64,000 nucleotides of DNA, from the NCBI RefSeq assembly GCF_030323265.1, contig NZ_CP104990.1:372001-436000 (forward strand), read 5' to 3'. The stretch comes from Terrirhizobium terrae (GTDB taxonomy: Bacteria; Pseudomonadota; Alphaproteobacteria; Rhizobiales; Rhizobiaceae). Positions 57,087 through 64,000 of this stretch are shown here, in pieces. Made by a program: the position numbers and the translations under genes. How positions within the stretch are numbered: position 1 is the stretch's first letter; every line of letters starts with the position of its first letter. Under the pieces are notes generated by a model. That model was not told where the DNA came from. It searched no databases and saw only the letters and a list, made by a program, of their open reading frames with translations.

Positions 57087-59162
57087 ATGGCTTGGCAATC
57101 GCAATTGCTGAATCCTGCAAGTGAAGACGTCGTCTTCTCACTGAAGACGTTTGCGGCCGGCGTTCTTGCGCTGCTGATCTGCTACACGTTCGACCTGCAG
57201 GGGCCGCAATGGGCATTCACGAGTGTCTATATCATCGCCAATCCGCTCGCAGGCGCCAGCGGGTCCAAGGCGCTCTACCGGCTTGTCGGCACGGCTGTCG
57301 GAGGTGCCGCGACGGTCGTATTCGTCCCCAACCTCGTCAATTCCCCCGAAATCCTGACGATCGTCGTTTCTCTCTGGATCGGCACCTGTCTTTTCGTCAG
57401 CCTGTTTGACCGGTCGCCGCGCGGCTACGCCTTCATGCTTGCCGGCTATACCGTGGCTTTGACGAGTTTCCCGGTGGTCGATGCGCCGGACACAGCCTTC
57501 ACTTATGCGACGGCGCGTATTGTCGAGATCGGCGTCGCAATCATCTGCACACTGTTCTTCAACACGGCCTTCTTCCCGAAATCCGCCAATGGCGTTCTGT
57601 CGCGACGCGTCGATGGCTGGCTTGCCGATGTCGGCAAGCTTGCCGGCCAGGTCCTAAACCACAACGAAGCGCCGGATGTCGTGACATCCCTGTCGCGAAA
57701 ACTCGCGGCCGAAGCAACGGATATCAGGCTGTTTACGACGCATGCGGCTTTCGACACGGGAAACTCCCGCAGGGCAGCCTATCTGTCGCGGGAACTGCAG
57801 CGTATGATGGTGGCGCTTCTGCCGGTAATTTCCGGCATCGGCGACGTCCTCGCCGCCTTCCGCAAAGCACGCCCCGGAATTCCTGCCGAGGTCTGCGGCG
57901 CGATGGAGGATGTCGCGACCTGGATGAAGACGGAGACCGCGCTTTCGGAAGAAGCCCGCGAAGCGCTCTGGGCCCGTCTGGACAGCGTCGCCCGAACGGG
58001 TGCGGCAGAAGGCACGTGGTCGGGTATCTTGTCGCGCAACCTGGCCTTCCGCCTGCAGGACCTCGTGCAGACCTGGAGCGACTGCATTGACCTGAAAAAT
58101 GGCATAGAACCGCAGCGAACCCGAACTCGCCTACTTGCCCGCCTCGGCTTTACCGGCCGTGAACAACCGATGCACACCGACACGACGATGGCGCTTTTCT
58201 CGGGCGTCACGGCGGCGCTGACAACCAGCCTTGGCTGTTTCATCTGGATCGTGACGGGCTGGTCATCAGGCGCGGGCATGGTGTTGATGGGCGCCATCAT
58301 GATGAGCTTCTTCGCGGCGATGGACAATGCCAGACCGGTGATTGCGACCTTCATCGCGACCAGCACGCTTACGGCCATCATCGCTTTCGTCATCCAGTTC
58401 GCCGTCACACCGATGATCACCAGTTTTAGCGCCATGATGGCCGTGCTTGCCATCGTCTGCATTCCGGTCGGCCTGCTCGCGGCAAAGCCGCAGACCTTCC
58501 TCATCGGCATGTCGATCGGCACCAGCCTGCCCAACATGCTGGGCCTGCCCGCACGGCCGACATTCGATGCCGCCAGTTTCATCAACTCGAACATATCAAT
58601 GATTGCCGGAATGCTGCTGGCGCTGGTTGTCACGGTACTGGTCAAGACGGTCGGCACAGAGTGGAGCGCGAAGCGGCTGCTGCGCGCCGGCTGGAGCGAC
58701 ATTCGTGAAGTCGCGCGTGCCGATGCAAAAAGCGACTTCACCCGGCTGCTGCACAAGATGCTCGACCGGCTAGCGTTGCTCTCGCCACGGATCAACGCGC
58801 TGCCGAAAAGCTCACATATTCACGGTGAGGACATCCTCAGGGATCTCAGGGCGGGCTTCAATCTCATCGAGCTGCAGCGGGCTATCGCCTCGCTCACCAC
58901 GGAGCAACGGGCGCTGGTCGGACGGGTTGTCGAAGAGATGGCCGGCTACTACGACCGAAAGGTGCGCAGTGCCGCTCCGATACTCCCCGACATGCGCCTG
59001 CTTCAGGCACTGGATCGATGCCTCGACCTGCTTGTCGACGCGCGATCGGGTGCTGCGGCCGACGCGTCGCGGGCATGCGCCGCATTGCGCTACACCCTCT
59101 TTCCCGCCGCCGAGGATTTTGACCCGACCCCGCGGCGCCAATCCCTGGAGCAGGCAGCATGA
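57087..59162 (+). CDS. FUSC/AaeB-family inner-membrane efflux protein
   Basis: A 691-aa fusaric-acid-resistance/AaeB-type protein. It has two blocks of membrane helices: ~20-170 (FAAGVLALLICYTFDLQGPQ, ANPLAGASGSKALYRLVGTA) and ~365-510 (MALFSGVTAALTTSLGCFIW, SFFAAMDNARPVIATFIATS). Soluble cytoplasmic regions follow each block. Members export aromatic carboxylic acids such as p-hydroxybenzoate or fusaric acid, together with a HlyD-type adaptor and a small DUF1656 protein, both of which follow here with ATGA overlaps. The divergent MarR gene is the likely regulator. Confidence 0.9.
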   Translation: MAWQSQLLNPASEDVVFSLKTFAAGVLALLICYTFDLQGPQWAFTSVYIIANPLAGASGSKALYRLVGTAVGGAATVVFVPNLVNSPEILTIVVSLWIGTCLFVSLFDRSPRGYAFMLAGYTVALTSFPVVDAPDTAFTYATARIVEIGVAIICTLFFNTAFFPKSANGVLSRRVDGWLADVGKLAGQVLNHNEAPDVVTSLSRKLAAEATDIRLFTTHAAFDTGNSRRAAYLSRELQRMMVALLPVISGIGDVLAAFRKARPGIPAEVCGAMEDVATWMKTETALSEEAREALWARLDSVARTGAAEGTWSGILSRNLAFRLQDLVQTWSDCIDLKNGIEPQRTRTRLLARLGFTGREQPMHTDTTMALFSGVTAALTTSLGCFIWIVTGWSSGAGMVLMGAIMMSFFAAMDNARPVIATFIATSTLTAIIAFVIQFAVTPMITSFSAMMAVLAIVCIPVGLLAAKPQTFLIGMSIGTSLPNMLGLPARPTFDAASFINSNISMIAGMLLALVVTVLVKTVGTEWSAKRLLRAGWSDIREVARADAKSDFTRLLHKMLDRLALLSPRINALPKSSHIHGEDILRDLRAGFNLIELQRAIASLTTEQRALVGRVVEEMAGYYDRKVRSAAPILPDMRLLQALDRCLDLLVDARSGAAADASRACAALRYTLFPAAEDFDPTPRRQSLEQAA

Positions 59163-59368
59163 ACCCCGAACTCGACATCTACGGCGTGTTCGTTCCGACG
59201 GTCGCGATGCTCGGCCTTGTCGCCTACGTCATCAGCGTCCTCGTGCGCAGGCTTCTCGATCGGGTCGGCTTCTACACGCTCGTCTGGCATCGGCCACTGT
59301 TCGACATGGCGATTCTCGTTTGCATTCTGGCCGGCCTCGTCGAGACGGCTGACAAGGTGATCCTATGA
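59159..59368 (+). CDS. DUF1656 (AaeX-like) small membrane protein
   Basis: A 69-aa protein with two hydrophobic segments (VPTVAMLGLVAYVISVLV and FDMAILVCILAGLVETA). It has the NPELDIYGVFVP start and LVWHRPLFD between helices that mark DUF1656. These proteins always accompany FUSC/AaeB and HlyD-type genes, and their exact role is unknown. Both ends overlap the neighbours by ATGA, so the three are translated as a unit. Confidence 0.92.
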   Translation: MNPELDIYGVFVPTVAMLGLVAYVISVLVRRLLDRVGFYTLVWHRPLFDMAILVCILAGLVETADKVIL

Positions 59369-60246
59369 AAACTCTCGCTGCTGCATCAGGCCGCATCCTG
59401 CTCACATGTGTCGTCGTCGGCATTGCCGGCGTTCTGGGCATGCATATCTGGGACTATTACATGAACCTGCCCTGGACCCGGGACGGGAAGGTCCGGGCGG
59501 ATGTCGTCGGCCTGACGACCGACGTCTCGGGCATCGTCAGCGACGTTCGCGTCCATGACAACCAGACGGTCAAGGCCGGTGACGTCATTTTCAAGATCGA
59601 CAACGCGCGTTTCACGCTCGCCGAGCGCCAGGCCGAAGCCGCGTTGGGAAGCGACGCCGCGACGCTGCGTCAGGCCCGCGCCGATCTCGCGCTCTATCAG
59701 CGCCTGGGGGATGGGTCAGTCACACGCCAGAAGATAGATCAGGCGCAGACATCGGCCGATCAGGCAGAGGCCGCCTATCAGATGGCGCTGGTTGCTCTCG
59801 ATACCGCTAGGCTAAATCTTGAGCGCTCGACGGTGAGGGCGCCGGTTAATGGTGTGATCACCAACTTCTCGCTGCAGCCCGGCGACTATATCTCGGCAGG
59901 TTCGGCCGTTTCGGCGCTGGTCGACAGCGATTCCTACTACGTCGACGGCTATTTCGAGGAAAACAAGCTCGACCGGATCAAGCTCGGCGATCAGGTTCAT
60001 GTCGGCCTGATGGGCACGTCCGGCATCCTCAAGGGGCATGTCGTCGGCATAGCCGCGGGGATTGCCGACCGCGAGCGGTCCGACAGCAGCGGCTCACTCG
60101 CGAACGTCAATCCGACATTCAGCTGGGTAAGGCTGGCACAACGCATTCCGGTACGCATCGCACTCGACGACGTTCCGGCAGGCACCGTCCTGGTCGCCGG
60201 TCGCACCGCAAGCGTCAGCGTCATCGAGGGAGAGAAAGGCATCTAA
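59365..60246 (+). CDS. HlyD/AaeA-like periplasmic adaptor
   Basis: A 293-aa membrane fusion protein. One N-terminal helix (ILLTCVVVGIAGVLGMHIWD) is followed by DYYMNLPWTRDGKVRADVVG, a start conserved in AaeA/EmrA-like adaptors. Then come the first lipoyl half (VSDVRVHDNQTVKAGDVIFK), a short coiled coil, the second half (LERSTVRAPVNGVITNFSLQ) and the beta-barrel part (YVDGYFEENKLDRIKLGDQV). It links the FUSC protein to an outer-membrane channel. Last gene of the three-gene efflux operon; a weak hairpin (CCCGATT/AATCGGG, 60289-60311) lies downstream. Confidence 0.92.
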   Translation: MKTLAAASGRILLTCVVVGIAGVLGMHIWDYYMNLPWTRDGKVRADVVGLTTDVSGIVSDVRVHDNQTVKAGDVIFKIDNARFTLAERQAEAALGSDAATLRQARADLALYQRLGDGSVTRQKIDQAQTSADQAEAAYQMALVALDTARLNLERSTVRAPVNGVITNFSLQPGDYISAGSAVSALVDSDSYYVDGYFEENKLDRIKLGDQVHVGLMGTSGILKGHVVGIAAGIADRERSDSSGSLANVNPTFSWVRLAQRIPVRIALDDVPAGTVLVAGRTASVSVIEGEKGI

Positions 60247-60339
60247 GCCGCCGCAGCCCTTTTCACGATAGCAAACGGCAAAACCGCGCCCGATTGGCAG
60301 AAGCAATCGGGTGCTTGGAATACCGAGAAGAGAAGAAAA

Positions 60340-60531
60340 ATGGCTCTCGACGGAGCAGCATTCAGACTAGTACGAACGGCGCTCAATGCCTTCTGCGAAT
60401 ATCACGACCTTCCGCTGCTCGACGACACCGCGACCGAGGCGGCGGAGCAATTGATCAAGATGGTGATCCGCGGCGAAAGCGATATCGAGCTTCTGCTGCG
60501 ACATATCGAAGACTGGTTCATTTCCCGCTGA
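60340..60531 (+). CDS. Small conserved-looking hypothetical protein
   Basis: A 63-aa acidic helical protein (MALDGAAFRLVRTALNAFCE ... LLLRHIEDWFISR) with a purine-rich ribosome-binding site (GAGAAGAGAAG) before the ATG. Composition and codon pattern look like real coding sequence. It has no membrane segment or known motif. It lies 93 bp after the adaptor gene and could be co-transcribed or have its own promoter. I do not recognise the family. Confidence 0.6.
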   Translation: MALDGAAFRLVRTALNAFCEYHDLPLLDDTATEAAEQLIKMVIRGESDIELLLRHIEDWFISR

Positions 60532-60664
60532 GGCTTACGACAAGCCGGACGCCGGTGTCGTACTTGTGCGGCCGCTTTGACGCTTTCCTGAGGAGCCGGA
60601 GTGGTCGCATGCCGCGAGATGTGCCTCCCGGAAGGTAGCTAGCATCGTGGCGTTGGGACATCAG

Positions 60665-61757
60665 TCATCTCGTTTGGCGCAGATATGCCTGTCCGAGAGG
60701 CTTGCCGAGATAGCCGCCGGCGAGTTCCTGCAGGACATCGATCCCATAATCCGCATTGGCTTCGATGATGAGCGGCCCGATCGGGGTAATGGCCACATCC
60801 CAGCCGAGTGAGCGTAACGGAGCGAGGGCTTCGGCCGCTTTCGTCACCGCTTCGCGCGTTTGCGGCCAGAAGGGAATGATAAAAGTTTCAGGCTCGATCC
60901 GGAAAGCATCGTGAATGTCATGATACTGGCCACCGAATTGCGCCTCTTGCTTGGCGCCGCTCATCAATCGACCAGTCTCCAGATCAATCGAGATCATGAA
61001 GCCGCCAGCGCTGGAGTTATCCACGATGCTGCCCCTGGTGCCGACCTTGAGCGCCGCCGCATTGCATTGAACCACGCCTTCGGCATCGATGAATGTATCG
61101 ATGCGAACCGTGTTGACGGAGGTTGGGTTAAAATTGGCAATATCGGGATGCTGGCTGATCGTCTCCTGAACGGCGAATTCCGTCCAGTAGCCTCCGTTAT
61201 TGGTCGAAAAGATCAAATGCTCAAACCCGAACTGATCAAGATGCTCTCCCTTGTGCGTGAGCTTACCCTCGACAACATGCAACTTGAAGACCGCGCTGCC
61301 GGAGCCTCCCGTCATCGGTTTGATGATGACGCCGTCCGGCAATCGCTCTAGATCAAGAGCGGTGACAAATTCGGTGTAGGTAAGGGGATTTCCCGCCATG
61401 TCGGCGATATGGCCGCGCTCTACACGAAACAGAGTTTTTGTCGACAAAAGGTCGGCCGCGCAGAATCGTCTTTTCAAAGATCAGTTTGTCCTCGACATTC
61501 CGTAGGTCAGCTCGGCCATTGGCCGCATCCCGCGTCATGTGCAAAAGCTCGGTCGGGAGATAATTATCGATCTCGGGTCCGAATTTGCGCAGATAAAGAC
61601 CGTGCTTTAGATACTGATACGGAAGATAGTCATAAAGGCGATAGAGACTATAGATCTCACGAAACTGTCGAATAAGAGACTTTTTGCCAGGCGTTCTCAG
61701 ATAGAGAACGAAATCCGTTCTCAGCATCCGCTTGAAACGGCGGAAATTCCTCATCAT
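60665..61757 (-). pseudogene. Sugar-transfer-associated ATP-grasp protein, one frameshift
   Basis: A ~363-aa ATP-grasp protein. It begins with a basic helical part (FRRFKRMLRTDFVLYLRTPG), then LIFEKTILRGRPFVDK. The frame changes in the plus-strand T5 run 61435-61439 (one base too many or two too few) to TLFRVERGHIADMAGNPL. The ATP-grasp core has GVIIKPMTGGSGSAVFKLHV and NTVRIDTFIDAEG, and the metal-binding end is IEANADYGIDVLQ. The pattern fits the 'sugar-transfer associated ATP-grasp' group seen in polysaccharide clusters. ATP-grasp enzymes join a carboxylate to an amine or thiol, so it could attach an amino acid to a sugar or amine. It is 30 bp after the decarboxylase gene in the same direction. 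Confidence 0.78.
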
Positions 61758-61787
61758 AGCGACCTCCGCTCCTTTTTAACCGGCCGT

Positions 61788-63074
61788 CTAACAACGTTTC
61801 CGCTTGATAGGCGTAATTTGTCCATCTTCCACCAAAACCTCATAAGCAGGCGGATGAGACAGGAAGTTGGAGGGGCTGGCGGTTGCGCCATAGGCACCCG
61901 ACTGCAGGACGGCTACGAGGTCTCCAACCTTTAGGTCGGGCATGAGGGCATCACGAGCGAGCGTATCAAGCGGTGTACATAGCGGGCCGACAAGGGTGGT
62001 GGGTGCGTGCACAGCATCCCTCATGCGTGCAGGAGCCACGACCGGATAATTGCGCTTTATCACTTGTCCTAGATTGCCGGAGGCGGCAAGGTGATGGTTC
62101 ATTCCCCCTTCCATGACGACGAAGCGCGTCCCTCGCGAGACCTTCACCGCATTCACTTCGCTCACATAAAGACCAGCCTCTCCGACCAGAAATCGGCCGG
62201 GTTCGACGATGACATGTGCCTGGCTTAAAAGCGGGTCGGCGGCCATCAAACTTCTCAGATCAGGTATGGCTGCGGCGATGGCGTCTAGATCAAGATGTGT
62301 GTCGATGGCGTAATACGGAATTCCAAGTCCCCCGCCGAGATCGATCGTCGCGAGGGGGCGTCCCAGCATGCGTGCAACGCGGCTCGCCAAATCGATTGAA
62401 TGTCGCCACTGACCAATCAACGCCAATGCATCGAGGATCTGCGTCCCGCCGTAGACGTGAATGCCTACCAACTCAACATTCGGCACCTGCGTAATCGCTG
62501 CAATTACGGCATCAAGATCTTCCTCGTCAAAACCGAATGCGGTCGGCTTTCCTCCCATTCGCATCGCACCAGCCTGGACAGCTGGCACCGGATTGATACG
62601 GATAGACACCCGCACAGGCTTTTTGATTGAGCGAAGTCGCTCGATCTCGTCGAAACCTTCGACATGGATCTCGCCGATGCCTTCTGCAATGACGGTCTCT
62701 AATTCCTGGCGCCGTTTACCCGGACCAGCAAAGATGATCTTATCTGGTGAGGCACCGGCTGAAATGGCGGACCGGTATTCGCCGAGCGACGCAATCTCAA
62801 CGCCTGCTCCTTCCGCCACAAACAGGCCGATAACCGCTTTGGCCGGATTGGCCTTTGCCGAGTAGTAGATGGACGCAAAACCATCGAGCGCAACGGAGAG
62901 ATTGCGATAGGCGTTGCGCATGATGCGACCATCATAGATATAGACAGGTGAGCCCGTCTGCTCGACGATCTGGCGCACATGAAGCCCGCCGGCGACAAGG
63001 TCATCACCATGGACTTCAAAAAGGTTGGCAGCGAGCACCTGGCCGTGATCGGCCGCATGGATAAGATCAGCCAC
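61788..63074 (-). CDS. PLP-dependent decarboxylase, alanine-racemase fold (fold type III)
   Basis: A 428-aa enzyme of the diaminopimelate/ornithine decarboxylase family. The PLP lysine is Lys74 in IYYSAKANP. GVEIASLGEY, GIHVYGGTQI, TIDLGGGLGIPY and HVIVEPGRFLVGEAGLYV line the PLP site, and VGPLCTPLDTLARD followed by VLQSGAYGATASPSNF forms the C-terminal barrel with the inter-subunit Cys and Tyr. This matches the decarboxylases that accompany AMP-forming ligases in exosortase-type and polysaccharide loci. It overlaps the ligase gene by 8 bp. The substrate is an unknown basic or acidic amino acid, possibly bound to a carrier protein. Confidence 0.88.
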   Translation of the reverse strand: MADLIHAADHGQVLAANLFEVHGDDLVAGGLHVRQIVEQTGSPVYIYDGRIMRNAYRNLSVALDGFASIYYSAKANPAKAVIGLFVAEGAGVEIASLGEYRSAISAGASPDKIIFAGPGKRRQELETVIAEGIGEIHVEGFDEIERLRSIKKPVRVSIRINPVPAVQAGAMRMGGKPTAFGFDEEDLDAVIAAITQVPNVELVGIHVYGGTQILDALALIGQWRHSIDLASRVARMLGRPLATIDLGGGLGIPYYAIDTHLDLDAIAAAIPDLRSLMAADPLLSQAHVIVEPGRFLVGEAGLYVSEVNAVKVSRGTRFVVMEGGMNHHLAASGNLGQVIKRNYPVVAPARMRDAVHAPTTLVGPLCTPLDTLARDALMPDLKVGDLVAVLQSGAYGATASPSNFLSHPPAYEVLVEDGQITPIKRKRC

Positions 63075-64000
63075 GTTCTATCCGCTCCCTGACTAGTTCG
63101 CGATAATCAACCTTACCGTTCGGAGTCACCGGCAGGCTTAGGACCAGTTCAAGGTCACGCGGCACCATAAAAGGCGCAAGTGATGCCGATATTGCTTGCA
63201 GGATCACTGCCCTGTCCACGCCGGAATCAAGAGGGATGGCAACGGCATGAACCTTCTGCCCCGCAAACTCATCGGGCAGACCGATAACCGCAACTTGACG
63301 AAAACGGCCGGTCGCCATCACTGCCTCTTCGACTTCAGACGGACTGATGCGGTACCCTGACGATTTGATCATCGCGTCATTGCGGCCGATAAAGCTAAAA
63401 ACCATCCTCGTCTTCGACGGCAAGATCGCCGGAAAAACAAACGATCTCGCCACCATTGTCTCGCGTGCGCAGTGGGTTTTGACGAAGTACTTTCGCCGTC
63501 TCCTCCGGCCGATTCCAATATCCCAGCGAAACGGTCGGACCTCGATGAACGAGAATCCCGGCCTCGCCTGGTTTGGCGCGATTGCCGTCCTGTCCGACAA
63601 TGAAGATTTCGCTCTCGGGAATGGCCTTGCCGATCGATGTTGGGCGCCGATCAAGCTCTTCGGGTGGCAGAAAGGTGGAGCGAAATGCTTCTGTCAGGCC
63701 GTACATAAGGAATATTTTGGTGTGGGGAAATGCCTTGCGCAGGTCTCCCACTGTCGATGAGGGCACTGCGCCACCGGAGTTGGTGATATAGCGCAGATCC
63801 GGCAGTTCGGTCTTGGAAAGCAGTGGTGATGCCTTGGTCAGGATAGCCCAGATTGTCGGGACGCCAGCGAGCCCAGTAATGCGGTGATCGCGCAGCGCAC
63901 GGACGATTTCGTCACCGAAACGGAAGCTCAACATGACAAGCGAGGCGCCCTGCTCCAACGCAGTCAGAAGCTGGTTGAGGCCGTAATCGAAACTGAAAGG
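63067..64000 (-). pseudogene. AMP-forming acyl/aminoacyl ligase, cut by right edge, one frameshift
   Basis: C-terminal ~310 residues of an adenylate-forming enzyme. It has VPTIWAILTKAS, ITNSGGAVPSSTV, LMYGLTEAFRSTFLPPEEL (motif with the conserved Thr-Glu), GILVHRGPTVSLGYWNRPEE, CFSGDLAVEDEDGF, and the end domain GRNDAMIKSSGYRISPSEVE ... LPVTPNGKVDYREL with the catalytic lysine. The frame breaks in the plus-strand A5 run 63397-63401 (two bases too few, or one too many), between EDEDGF and FSFIGRNDAM. It should activate a carboxylic acid for transfer to CoA or a carrier protein. With the decarboxylase and ATP-grasp genes it forms an operon whose start lies beyond the window. Confidence 0.83.

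Noticed and set aside
60289..60311. Hairpin after the efflux operon as terminator
   Set aside because: Only a 7-bp stem with a 9-base loop and no T-tract; mentioned with the adaptor gene but not listed as a terminator.
1..64000. CRISPR arrays, integrases, complete insertion sequences, tandem repeats
   Set aside because: None was seen on reading either strand.

Overview
The window looks like Rhizobiaceae DNA (Rhizobium/Agrobacterium/Ensifer relatives). The signs are high-GC alphaproteobacterial coding sequence, operons joined by ATGA stop/start overlaps, a large Wzx/Wzy-type exopolysaccharide (EPS) region with ExoF-like and ExoP/Wzc-like proteins, a class III cyclase-TPR protein of a kind common in rhizobia, and two 16-bp palindromes that fit the RepB/parS consensus of repABC replicons. 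No rRNA, tRNA, CRISPR array, integrase or intact insertion sequence was seen.

Layout. (1) 0-0.8 kb: tail of an M24 peptidase and a ccdAB toxin-antitoxin pair behind a 13-bp inverted repeat. (2) 1.2-10.3 kb: a type I secretion-like locus with a 1313-aa modular exoprotein (dimethylformamidase-like head, three DUF4082 modules, two cadherin-like modules), a CobW/COG0523 GTPase, a small unknown protein, a HlyB-like ABC exporter and a HlyD-like adaptor. (3) 10.5-35.5 kb: EPS region. It holds an outer-membrane export protein, a flippase, a minus-strand amino-sugar operon (two DegT aminotransferases, two hexapeptide acyltransferases, a Gfo/Idh/MocA oxidoreductase, an SDR epimerase), a LuxR-type regulator with a degenerate receiver, a minus-strand priming operon (WecG-like and WbaP-like transferases, UDP-glucuronate decarboxylase, a glycosyltransferase-TPR protein), a Wzy-like polymerase with a secreted beta-helix protein, and a plus-strand operon of three glycosyltransferases plus a Wzc-like protein without kinase motifs. 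(4) 35.9-37.5 kb: dgoK-dgoA. (5) 37.5-40.0 kb: gene-poor stretch with the two parS-like palindromes. (6) 40.0-41.5 kb: pcaIJ. (7) 41.7-48.5 kb: a cyclic-nucleotide neighbourhood with an ABC-like protein whose nucleotide-binding motifs are all degenerate, a cNMP-binding protein, an ankyrin protein, a YHS protein and a convergent class III cyclase. (8) 48.7-60.5 kb: PLP C-S lyase, LLM flavin monooxygenase, a molybdenum aldehyde-oxidoreductase set with triheme cytochrome c, and a MarR-controlled AaeB/AaeX/AaeA-like efflux operon. (9) 60.7-64 kb: ATP-grasp, PLP decarboxylase and an edge-truncated AMP-forming ligase.

How the parts fit. The EPS region has most parts of a Wzx/Wzy pathway: WbaP-like priming, UDP-xylose and amino-sugar supply, glycosyltransferases, flippase, polymerase, co-polymerase and outer-membrane exporter. 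The secretion locus next to it probably exports the modular exoprotein.

Sequence quality. About sixteen reading-frame breaks occur in otherwise well-conserved genes. Most are one-base losses in runs of four or five identical bases, which looks more like uncorrected long-read sequencing error than true gene decay. I give such genes their full span, type them as pseudogene because the frame as supplied is broken, and state the site of each break.
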